The notes under the pieces were generated by a model. It was not told the origin of the DNA. It worked only from the letters and a program-made list of their open reading frames with translations, and ran no database searches. Below, in pieces: positions 55,201 to 64,000 of a DNA stretch of 64,000 nucleotides. This stretch comes from Dichetophora obliterata. Taxonomy: Eukaryota > Arthropoda > Insecta > Diptera > Sciomyzidae. Both the position numbers and the translations under genes were made by a program. The stretch lies in assembly GCA_963920525.1 (NCBI GenBank), contig OY986437.1, positions 112,150,715 through 112,214,714 on the forward strand, in the 5' to 3' direction. How positions within the stretch are numbered: position 1 is the stretch's first letter; every line of letters starts with the position of its first letter.

Positions 55201-55559
55201 GGGGCTTCATTTACTCAGCTGCATCCCTTCGAGATAGCTGAGATTGTAACTATGCCAAATTTGTTTACATGAAGTTTGTCTTAAATTCCAATCGTATTTA
55301 ACAATTAATGGAATGGTTGCAATCGAAAGATAATTGACGCCTTATCAATTATCTTTTCCACGAATCTTTCCAAGCTAAAGATCATTTGAGAATCTCAAAG
55401 AATCTTCTTGGTAAATGAAATACAAAAAGTATTAAGTATTAATTTAGAGATCGAGTAGTCAATAAAACTCCTAAAAACCAAGAATGACCTTTTATTAAAA
55501 TAAAATATAAGTTCAAGAATGACTTTTTATTAAATATAATATAAATAAATATAATTTGC
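55201..55559. other. Sequence of unknown origin after the gypsy-2 break
   Basis: No frame or repeat can be supported here. A short direct repeat (AAGAATGACnTTTTATTAAA near 55483 and 55511) is present. Confidence 0.35.
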
Positions 55560-56165
55560 TACGATGATGCTTTTGTAAAAATGTGTGAGGAACTGCAGCA
55601 GGACTGCCCAAAACGTAAAATTAAACGATGTTAAGGTAGCTAGTTATAACTGCCATTGATTTTTCGTAGCCATTTTTCTTGATTTGCAGATAAAAATAAC
55701 GTATTTGCGTGGTATTGACCAGAGTATTGGCCAGAGAACTAGCCAAAGAAAAAAGCACGCGTAAGAGTGGAGCAGGTACAGACGACGTGTACAAGTCATC
55801 CTTACATGAGCTTCATTTACGACTTCGTTCAAATAAGAAAAGCACCAAGTAATTTAGACAGTGTAAGTAACAAGCTGCAGATTTTGTATAGGTGCATATT
55901 TATAAAACTAATTTCATTCCAAATTTGTTTCATTTAACAAGACCACATATCAAAGCGAGGATTGTGACACTGAGCAGAACGTGGACACAATTACGCCTAG
56001 CAAAAGATATCAAACGGAAACTCCAAAGTCAAGTAAAAACACCGATTCTACTGATGATGCTCTTTATGTCGCTTCACCAGCACTTCGATCCATAGCAAAT
56101 TCCAATGTTGAGAAAAATACAGTCATTTATAAATTGTATAAGAGATGAAATGCGATCTATATCAG
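55560..56165 (+). pseudogene. MADF-domain protein remnant
   Basis: After an acceptor-like CTTGATTTGCAG (about 55691), a frame reads IKITYLRG. A shift then gives RVLARELAKEKSTRKSGAGT followed by DDVYKSSL. The spacing of LR, REL, KSG.G.DDVY matches the middle of MADF domains, which bind DNA in flies and often occur in multigene families. A second part (about 55938-56148) reads as an acidic, Ser/Thr-rich linker (EDCDTEQNVDTITPSKRYQT and STDDALYVASPALRSIANSN), ending at TGA. No intact start and at least two frame breaks are seen. It could be a decayed gene copy or a transposon-carried gene. Confidence 0.5.
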
Positions 56166-57340
56166 ATACAAATTTGAAAATTGAGCTATGAAAAAAAAAT
56201 AATCCAAGACATATTAAGGCATGTAAAATACTAAGTCTTAAATGTCAACATATTGTAACCAAATAAATACGAATACATCATATCGGTCATTCCATGTCAA
56301 ATTGGACGCTTTTCGAAACTCACATTTCTGTAAAAATTTAGTACTTTGCACGTGGATAGTACTTTAAAAAAGAAAAATATTTGTATATTTTTTTTTATAA
56401 TTTTCAATTTTTTTTTGCAGTTTTACACAGTTAAAAATTTTAAAGAAAAACAAAAATTTTCATTTGGGCATGTACTCAAACAACTATATCTTCTAAACCG
56501 TTAGTCCTACAAGAAAAACCTTTAATACATTTTTTAAAGATCTTGAATTGCTCTTTATTGTGATGTCCTTTTTAAAAACGTTTTCAAGAAAAATTTTAAA
56601 TTTTTTGACCATTAAAATTTTCATTCCCATTTTTCAAGGTCAGCACCACTATTTTTTTGGCACTTTGAAAATATTATCGTATTAAGGCATTCATTCTTAA
56701 TGCATTCTCAAAATTTGATGTTGGAGAATCAATGTTTACTATTTTTAACGAAATTTTCAAAAACTGACTACACAATTTTTAAGTACAAAATACTTTAATT
56801 TTTAATTAAAAATGGAATTTTTAGTATTTTTTTACTAAACTAGGTAAATATCGTCGCTGCACTAACAAAAACAGTTATATGTTTTTCAGTAACCTTTCAG
56901 GAGAGCAAAAATCAAATTTTTCGGAGCATTTCTGGTACTGCGAGCAATAACTGTTTTTGATCACTTCTAAATCATAACAGGTATAAAAAACTGCAACTGC
57001 AGAAATGTGGGTAAAAGATAATGTAAACAAAATAGGCTATAAAAAACTTTACAAAAATCACATAACTTATTTTTCTGGCAGAGCGACGATGTGTAAAATC
57101 CGTCAAATTGAAAAATTTTATCAACTCGTTAAAATATGCCATTCCTCTGAAGACACTCTATTTTTGAAATTTGCAAAAAAATTTGTTGGTTGTAATTCCA
57201 TGATGTTCCATACCGTTATTAATACTAAATTATATAAAATTGTTTTAACATTTTATGTATAACTTTTTTTTGTTCTAGTAAACTTAAACAATAGTTGAAA
57301 AAGATGATGTAGGTGTAATGCGTTTAAGTTATGATATAAC
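56166..57340. other. AT-rich stretch without a supportable gene
   Basis: The frame at 57005-57262 is Lys/Phe/Ile-rich with no recognised domain. GGTCATTCCATGTCAAATTG at 56285 looks like the end of some repeat family, but I see no partner. Confidence 0.4.
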
Positions 57341-57347
57341 AAGAGAC

Positions 57348-57535
57348 AGCATGAGAAGCATGTCAGGCGCAGTCTGCAACTTCTGCGAGAGAATGGCCTG
57401 GCAATAAATGTGTCAAAATGCGCGTTCGGAAAAACGGAAGTTAGGTTACTGGGCCACACCGTGAGTGAAAATGTGATTAGGCCGTGCAACGAAAAGGTGA
57501 GCGATTTTCCGAAACCGAAAACGGCGAAGGGGAGA
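57348..57535 (+). pseudogene. Gypsy-3 reverse transcriptase C-terminal piece
   Basis: It reads HEKHVRRSLQLLRENGLAIN, then VSKCAFGKTEVRLLGHTVSE, then NVIRPCNEKVSDFPKPKTAK, stopping at TGA. These are the connection and thumb motifs following the YVDD box of gypsy-group RT. The catalytic part is upstream and lost. Confidence 0.8.
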
Positions 57536-57625
57536 TGAAGCCATTTTTGGGAATTGTCCTGGCCTGGGACATATAGCATTGGCCTGGGACAACGGTAAAG
57601 TAAGAGCGTTCGTAAGAGCGAGAAA

Positions 57626-59120
57626 ATGCACAGTATAGCACACCCTGGGGTCAGCGCGTCAACGAAGCTGATCCAGGACAGATACGTGTGGACAAGCATG
57701 AAAAGAGATATACGCGACTTTGTTAAACGCTGCGTTGCGTGCCACAGCGCCAAAATTCAGCGCCACAATAAGGCACCGGTGGCATTTTTTGACAGACCGA
57801 GCGAATGGTTTGAGCACGTCAACGTGGATTTAATAGAGCCTCTGCCGGTTCCCAGGGACAATCACTACTGCCTGACGATCATCGATCGTTACACGCGGTG
57901 GCCCGAGGCCATCCCTATTCCGGATATGTCAGCAGAAACGGTAGCGCGAAGTCTGCAGTCAGGCTGGATTGACAAGTTTGGTGTACCGCTCAAGATTACG
58001 ACAGATCAGGGGCGGCAGTTCGAATCCGAGTTGTTTCGGTAGCTCAACACCCTCTTGGGCATCCAGCACTATAGAACCACTCCCTACCATCCGCAGTCGA
58101 ACGGGATGATAGAGAGGTGGCACCGTACACTGAAGGCGGCCATAACTTGCCACAATAATTAGGATTGGTGTGGAATACTGCCCTTGGTGCTGCTAGGCCT
58201 TCGCTCCGCAGTCAAAGAGGACATCGAAATGTCGCCAGCAGAGTTGGTTTACGGCACACCGCTCAAACTTCCTGGTAAGTTCCTTTCTCCGTCTTTACAG
58301 AAGCCGCACGAGGCTGAATTCGTGAAGGAATTAAGGAGAACGATGTCGAAGGTCACGCCTACGCAAGCCAGCCACCACGACGTACCGCATGTATTTATTC
58401 AGAAGGACTTGGCAACCTGTTCCCACGTATTTGTTCAAGTCGACAAGGTACAGCGACCTCTCCAATCGCGATACGATGGGCCATTCAAGGTGCTGGAGCA
58501 GACAGAAAAGCATTTTGTGTTAAGCAAGAGGGGCAGGTCAACTAGGATTTCAATTGATAGGCTGAAGGCGGCGTTCCTACCGAAGGGCGAGGTCAAAGAG
58601 GGTATGGCGCCTAGACGGCCGTCAGCTGCACCGAGGGACAGCGGAGGACCAGCCTGCAGTAAGCAGAGCTACCGTGATGTCGTAGTATCAAATGCGAGGT
58701 CAATGCCGGTTCGAAAAGTGGTGACCTTTGCTGACCTTCCACGTAAGACCGGGCAGTAAACAAGTAAATGTCAGCATAAATCTAGCGCACCGACCGTGAC
58801 AACTTTTTCCGGTCCACCGTTGGACACTGTTGCAAAAAATAAGCAACGTCATAAATCGAGCGCACCGACCGTGACAACTTTTTCCGGTCCACCGTTGAAC
58901 ACCGTTGGAAAAAATAAGCAACGTCATAAAGCGAGTGCACCGACCGTTGACAACATTTTCCGGTCCACCGTTGGACAAACTGGGACAGAGTAAACGTCAG
59001 CGTAAATCAGTCGCACCGACCGTGATAAATGTTTCCGTTCCGCCGCTGACCCATGGGCGATCAAGGAAGATCATTATTACGAGAAGCGGCAGAGAGGTGA
59101 AGGCCCCGATGAGGTGGTAG
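57626..59120 (+). pseudogene. Gypsy-3 integrase with three stops and repeat-expanded tail
   Basis: The zinc-binding H2C2 motif is present (HSIAHPG and RCVACHSAK), followed by the DDE core with [17 protein letters not shown] and NGMIERWH. Stops occur at 58040-58042, 58159-58161 and 58757-58759, but the frame continues each time. The C-terminal domain is SRYDGPFKVLEQTEKHFVLS. Beyond the third stop come at least three 75-nt units (58780-59000) encoding SAPTVTTFSGPPL.TV.KNK, then a shift and a final ITRSGREVKAPMRW. The enzyme would insert the cDNA; the stops disable this copy. Confidence 0.85.
58768..59015 (+). repeat. 75-bp tandem repeats in the integrase tail
   Basis: Units starting GCGCACCGACCGTGACAACT and TTTTCCGGTCCACCGTTGGA occur three times, with a fourth partial unit (CGCACCGACCGTGATAAATG at about 59010). 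The unit length is a multiple of 3, so copy-number change keeps the frame. The copies differ by a few substitutions and one frame-changing indel in the third. Confidence 0.85.
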
Positions 59121-59124
59121 AATG

Positions 59125-59400
59125 GTTCCGTTCTCATAAATGAAAACGCAAATTCTTTGATTCCTATTAATTTTAAAGCCGAATTTCCGTTCTCATAAAT
59201 GAAAACGCAAATTCTTTAATTCTTATTAATTTTAAAGCTGCATTTTCTTTCTCAACGAAAACGGTATACACACACACAGGTGCTTCTAAAGCGATTTTTG
59301 CAGAGTGAGCAATTAATTACCTATAAATATAAGCAACATGTACTATTTTAAGTCAGTCTTAAGAAAGATTCAATAAACAATAGAATTAAAATAAATTTTT
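59125..59400 (+). repeat. Probable 3' LTR region of gypsy-3
   Basis: A 56-bp direct repeat (CCGTTCTCATAAATGAAAAC at 59129 and 59185) is followed by a TATA-like CCTATAAATATAAGC near 59320 and AATAAAC near 59371. This fits promoter and polyadenylation signals of an LTR. The exact start is unknown and no 5' copy is available. Confidence 0.45.
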
Positions 59401-59559
59401 TTTTATATTTTAATTTAGTATTGTAAACTTTACTCTTAAGCTCAACAAGCAAAAACATAACTTATGCAAGGCTTAGAAGACAACGCCGAAAAAAGATGCC
59501 ACATCTAAGATAACTTACAAAGTATCAGCATATAAGAGAAATATTAAAAATACAACAAA

Positions 59560-60385
59560 AGAAAAAATAATTATGAACATTTATAAAATGCCCAAAAAAT
59601 GTATGAAAAAACACAGGAATGAAATAATAATTACAAATGCAGACAAAGGAAACAAAACTGTTGTTTCGTACATTTAAGAATACATTAACAAAATGTAAGA
59701 TTTACTTCAGGACAAAAACACATATAAAACAATAAGAGTTGACCCGACATCTTAACTACAAAGACAGAATAATACCATTATTAAAGATCTATTCAAAAAC
59801 AATTACATAGATAGTAGGGAAAAATTCGCACTTTTTTGCTCTGCATCTACAGCTCCAAGACTATACGGGCTTCCAAAAATACACAAAGCTAACACACCAC
59901 TGATACCTATTTCATCGTCTTTCAGTGTACATTGTTACGAACTTTCAAAACACATAGGAGGAATTTTCAAAACACATAGGAGGAAAAAACACAACATCAA
60001 AAATGCTTTTGAACTTAAGGAAAATACCAATGACATCATCTTAAATAAGGACGAAATTATGGTGTCATATGATGTAATATCACTATTCACAAACATTCCC
60101 ACTTACTTAGTCATAAAGAAAATATTAAGTTCCTGGACTCTAATTGAAGAACATACAAAAGTTTATTTCCATTTTAGAATTCTGTCTAAGAGATAATAAT
60201 TACTCTAAATTTAATAAAAAAATATACAAACAAATATTTGGAATGCCTATGGGAAGTCCACTTTCTCCAACCACAACAGACATCATATTAGATACACTTC
60301 TTGACTACGCCTTAGACGAATTAAAGAAAATTAACATTGAAGTAAAGTTTATAATCAAATTGAAATTTTCAATCCCGAAAATCCG
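59560..60385 (+). pseudogene. Penelope-like element reverse transcriptase, decayed
   Basis: Pieces in one main frame read ITNADKGNKTVV, then ALFCSASTAPRLYGLPKIHK (about 59829-59890), ISSSFSVHCYELSKHIGGIF, and EIMVSYDVISLFTNIP (about 60055-60100). A last open segment is NYSKFNKKIYKQIFGMPMGS followed by PLSP. The LYGLPKIHK, SYDVxSLFTNIP and GMPMGSPLSP blocks are diagnostic of Penelope RT. The catalytic and GIY-YIG endonuclease parts are missing past 60385. Several stops occur. Confidence 0.85.
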
Positions 60386-60635
60386 GGATCGCCAAAACAA
60401 CCCTAAATTGCAAGCCCTAGAAATAATATTTAATTTTTGAAATTTTTTCGTGACTGAAACAAAAACGGTTGGCAACCCTGGTCTGACAACGACGACGCGT
60501 TGCGACGTTGATTATGACGATGATAACAATAATGACGATGATGAAGACTCATCCAAAACGTAATTAATTGTTTCATTAGCTGAATTTCTATGGCAGTTGA
60601 GCTAGAACAGAAGTTATTTTTTCTATTCAAAATAG

Positions 60636-61098
60636 ACGAACACCAAAAGTGAAAAACTTTCAGCCTTTAAGAAGTGAATGGATCAAGATCCCCATTCTTA
60701 AGTTTATTTCCTGTGCCATTCCTGTGGCGGCAAGCGATTGAATGCTGGCAAAGAAGATGCTCGAAAGCATATGTTTACCAAGAAACCAACATGAAATCAG
60801 TCGAAGCGACTCGAAAAATAGACAGGTGCGAAGTGAACGAGACCAAGAGGAAGGAGTTGTTGATGGCGCAATTTATTGTACATAACAATTTGCCCAAATT
60901 GCTTGCGAGTGAACTATGTTGACTGAGCAACCAGCTAAATCAAAAAAAAAATACTCCTTTTGCGTAACAAAAGCTACTTCCATAATTAATAACGTTCTAG
61001 GCAAGGAAAGCAAAAATAATCTGATTAATACCTTAAAAAAACCAAATTCAGCACGTTTTGTGACAATTCGCCTGCAATCGATTGCACAAAACAACTAG
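60636..61098 (+). pseudogene. hAT transposase N-terminal fragment (BED-finger type)
   Basis: Across three frames the order is FQPLRSEWIKIPILK, a degraded zinc-finger block (CHSCGGKRLNAGKEDARKHM), ETKRKELLMAQFIVHNNLP and SFCVTKATSIINNVLGKESK. This matches the beginning of hAT transposases of the ZBED/FAM200-like type, which have a BED finger, then a helical region leading to the RTKATSI motif. It ends before the catalytic core. It is probably a fragment; no inverted ends are found. Confidence 0.6.
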
Positions 61099-61400
61099 CA
61101 ATTGTGGCTCTTCTTCAATGACACCTTCTTAACACTAATCAACATTGAGAAAGGCCGAGCTGAAGGTTTATATAATGTTATAGTTGGTAGGAATTGAAGC
61201 TGTTTAAAAGTTTGTCTTTGTATATTAACTTTACTTTCTCTTAGACTTTTCTAGTAGCCATGAAATTAGTTCTAAATCAAACATGATTTGGTATGGCTCA
61301 GACGGTGCTGCGGTGATGTTCGGTGCAAACAATTATTTGTGCACGTATCTATAACATGCATCCCAGGTATTTTTAAATTGTTTTCTAAAAATTTTTACAA

Positions 61401-61830
61401 CAGGGACCGTAACTGTTAAAAAAGTTATTTCAAACGTTTTTTTTTACCGAATTTTTTTCAATCAAGAATAAAAGTTAAAGTTTGACTTTTATTTTTTTGA
61501 TCAAACATAAAAGTTAAAATTTTACTTTTAATTTTCCGATATAAAATCAAGGTTTAAAATTCGACTGTGCTTTCTTTATTTACTATTATAATAGTTAAAT
61601 TTTCAAAACTATTAATAGAGCACATTTTTTATTTTTTCACATATATTCGTAACATTTTTGCACAGAAAAAAAACATTGCTTTCGATTTCCATATCGTTGT
61701 ATTGCATCGCTTATTTGCTTATCATTTCACATTCTATTTTCATTAATTCTATTTTCATTTTGCAAACGACTTTTGAAAGTTGACTATTACTTTTGTTCCA
61801 AAAAATAAAATTGTAACTGTTCGGTTCCTG
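61401..61830. mobile_element. 430-bp hAT-type MITE
   Basis: Inverted ends are CAGGGACCGTAACTGTTA and CAGGAACCGAACAGTTACA. The flanks TTTTACAA and ATTTATAA agree at 6 of 8 positions, suggesting an eroded 8-bp duplication. The interior has repeated AAAAGTTAAA/TTTTACTTTT motifs and no coding sequence. Confidence 0.6.
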
Positions 61831-62978
61831 ATTTATAAGAAAATTTCCTTATAAGAAAAGTAACTTTTTTCCAATTTTAATAATTAGTTAATAAATCGAT
61901 TTAATGATCGATGTGTTGAGTGTACTGAACTATTCTATAGATTTAAATACTTGCATTGTTTATTTTCTTTAAAGAAAAAAACGTTCTGTATAAATTAAAA
62001 ATATTTATCTCTGAAGTCAATTACATTTTTTTTTATATTAGAAATAAGTACATATATTTTGTTAAAATGGATTATTAATCATCTCACAAATCAAAAATAT
62101 TTTTGAAAACTATATATTTCTTTTATTTTGTTTATTTTTTATTATTATTTTATCCTTATAAGTATAAATTCGTTTTAGAAATTATTTAATGGCAACAAAC
62201 ATATAAAACTCACAATCTTAAATATAAGACTAAATAAAGTGATATATATGTAAGCAGGGTGGCAACGCTATAGCTGCGCCTTGGGCTCTCACGCAATGAC
62301 GAGTGCGATGAACGAAAGTTGAGAGCTGCAGAACAAGTTGTCAACTAACCGTCGAGTCGTGTGGTCGCGTGTATTAGATTATTGATTAAACATTGAACTA
62401 TTGAATTAAACTACAGTTAAACTAACGAACTATTGAACTGAAAATATTAATTAAATTAAATAAATTAATTAAATATTAATTAAAAAAATGAATTTTCACG
62501 CTAAAAAATTTAATTCTGACCGAATCAAGTGCCCCCGTAAATCTAAAATGTGATTTTGTAAGTAAACAAAAAAACGATTATTTTTAAAATGTCATAACTT
62601 TTACCAGTTACAATGGAAGCTGGTCTAGTTTGCGGCAAATAAAAGAGAATGAAAAAGCCTTTCAGAAAACGCCATGAGACAGTTTTTTACATCCTGTTCA
62701 TGTATATTTTTAGAAAACATTAATTTTTTCGTTTTTTAATTTTAACAGACTTTTTTTATCTTCACCATAAACGATATTTTTATTCCGAAATAATTAAACC
62801 GTTTTTTATGATTTCCTTTTTCAAAAACCATTAAATTACAGACTATAGCGACATTTTATGGCTTTTGAGATACGAAATCACTAATACCGGCATTGTTGAT
62901 GACTGTAAAAACTAGTCTGTCTTCGGCGTTGGCCCTATCAGTTTACTTTGGGTTTGTTTACGAAATAGTGTCTTCAGA
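61831..62978. other. AT-rich stretch; possible LTR-like segment at 62255-62460
   Basis: TGTAAGCAGGGTGGCAACGC at 62250 is followed by a GC-richer 200 bp with several repeats of GAACTATTGAA. It could be an LTR or a 5' UTR, but no partner is found. The rest is AT-rich with no gene. Confidence 0.3.
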
Positions 62979-63581
62979 ATGCCACCTAATACCTCGCATT
63001 ACTTAATTGGCAAAGAAACTGATAAAATCCACTGTGCCCCGAACCTTCCAACATATAAACAAGTGATGCAATTAATCTGCTATCATCATTTCACGCAGAA
63101 TGAGAATCCTTTGAAAGCTGCAAAAAAACGCCATGAGTGTAGTTTTGCAAATGTATCAAGACAAAAACATTCCAATTATTGTAAAGAAAAACGCAGTGAA
63201 AAAAACTCACTTCTCTCAACAAAGAGTGGATGGGTATAAAAAAAAGTACACATAGGCCTCCAAACAAGAAGAAACCGAACAGGAAGCTTCGAAAATTCAT
63301 TAATAAACTCGACCAATTGTTTGACGTGACTCCAAAAAATGTTTCGAAAAATATACACGATGATGATGCCAAACGATATTGGATGTCACAAAAATATAAT
63401 CTTCGACAGATACGCCCAAGAAACAACAACAAAGCCGAACCATGCTGCAGAAAGGGCTGTGGCACTTTTTTCAAAGTTCAACTCATGTTTAACGACAAAC
63501 GAAGAAGAAAAACAATATCTAATTCATGTTGTCGAAAAGCATCGCAAAAATTTTCCTAATGTTGATAAATCAAATTTGTAA
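62979..63581 (+). pseudogene. Unclassified conserved-looking protein, frames broken
   Basis: Three overlapping frames follow one another. The first is 62979-63239 (MPPNTSHYLIGKETDKIHCA, with several Cys and His). The second is 63230-63559, with a basic stretch, then LRKFINKLDQLFDVTPKNVS and DDDAKRYWMSQK. In the third, AERAVALFSKFNSCLTTNEE and EKQYLIHVVEKHRKNFPNVD read to a TAA at 63579-63581. Similar LxxLFDI and AERxVAL blocks occur in a repetitive arthropod protein family that I know only as uncharacterised. An A-run at 63237-63245 probably caused one shift. The middle of the protein appears deleted. Confidence 0.45.
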
Positions 63582-64000
63582 TTTAAATGTACCAAATTTG
63601 TATTTAAGAAGTATTTCAATTTAAGTACTTACTACATTAAAATTTGTATTTGCATTCATATATGGGGCATTCGAAAAAAATTCGAAAATATACAATTTTA
63701 TTAACCCTACAGTAAAACAAACACAGCAATAAAAAACAGCATTGTAAAAGTAAATTTGCGCAGTCTCGTGAATCATACGCGTCACGTGTGATTGCCCTGT
63801 TAGCTACAATAAGTTTGGCATCCCTGCATGAATAGCTCGACATTCACTTTTGACAGACAGATGGCGTTTGAACTTTGACAGTTGCCAAAAGTGAAGGAGA
63901 GCCATTTTGATTTGTTCGTTTCCGTTTTGCTCTCTCTATCTCGCCGTCTGACAAAGGAGAAAGTCGCATAAAAACCAATCTTCATAAATACAATTAAACA
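63582..64000. other. Right edge, no supportable gene
   Basis: TTGACAGTTGCC and CACTTTTGACAG repeats near 63845-63890 and a CT-rich stretch at 63930 are seen, with no coding frame that I recognise. Confidence 0.35.

Larger units (their letters stand above)
57341..59400 (+). mobile_element. Gypsy-3: gypsy-group retrotransposon with deleted RT and repeat-rich integrase tail
   Basis: The end of a reverse transcriptase (57348-57535) is joined to integrase (57626-59120), so RNase H is missing. A probable 3' LTR follows (up to about 59395). The GC content of the coding part is much higher than its surroundings. The integrase ends in a GRSRKIIITRSGREVKAPMR tail as in CsRn1/Kabuki-like elements, so I place it there tentatively. 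The 5' LTR, gag and protease are absent. Confidence 0.75.

Noticed and set aside
58700..58993. Cys-rich minus-strand repeat protein
   Set aside because: It is the antisense reading of the integrase-tail 75-bp repeats.

Overview
The window looks like euchromatic but heavily transposon-loaded DNA from a higher dipteran, most likely a tephritid fruit fly. The reasons are two compact genes with 55-63 nt introns that read as fly Rpe and boca, insect retrotransposon clades (jockey/CR1-like, LOA, RTE, gypsy/errantivirus-like, Penelope), and a near-intact DD41D mariner of the rosa type, a family first described from Ceratitis rosa. The species assignment is an inference. Nothing bacterial or plasmid-like is present (no operons, no CRISPR).

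Only two ordinary host genes can be supported. Both lie on the minus strand: Rpe (ribulose-phosphate 3-epimerase, four exons, 11491-12991) and boca (Mesd-type ER chaperone, two exons, 19922-20536). In Drosophila these two carry consecutive gene numbers (CG30499 and CG30498, from memory), so the pair looks like a conserved neighbourhood that insertions have stretched to about 7 kb here. Degenerate reading frames at 32822-34180, 55560-56165 (MADF-like) and 62979-63581 are the only other candidates for host or domesticated coding sequence.

Layout. 1-3.5 kb: a LINE on the minus strand running off the left edge. 3.8-6.7 kb: non-autonomous DNA elements, one nested in another. 6.7-11.3 kb: AT-rich sequence with a 235-bp tandem array. 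11.5-20.5 kb: the Rpe-boca interval, filled with MITEs and a jockey-like LINE. 21-26.4 kb: MITEs, a pogo-like MITE and a 1.66-kb hAT with a perfect 8-bp duplication. 26.5-31.2 kb: a Tc1 fragment and a near-full-length RTE with an 11-bp duplication inside an AT-rich inverted-repeat element. 32.8-34.2 kb: a Foldback-like element with a 9-bp duplication splitting an unknown frame. 40.2-45.6 kb: a LOA LINE with two LTR-like insertions, both at CGCG. 45.6-55.2 kb: gypsy elements, the second containing a rosa mariner and a LINE, the LINE containing a hAT, and the hAT containing a TRIM-like LTR element and a mini-MITE. 57.3-59.4 kb: another gypsy-group element with a repeat-expanded integrase tail. 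59.5-61.8 kb: Penelope, hAT-transposase and hAT-MITE fragments.

I found no convincing new biochemical system. What is distinctive is the depth and clarity of the nesting. Many insertions have readable target-site duplications or empty-site comparisons inside the window, so a relative order of insertion can be worked out. The items that may be undescribed are the SAP-domain TRIM, the Foldback-like element, the paired CGCG-flanked LTRs and the 75-bp repeat tail of the third gypsy element's integrase.
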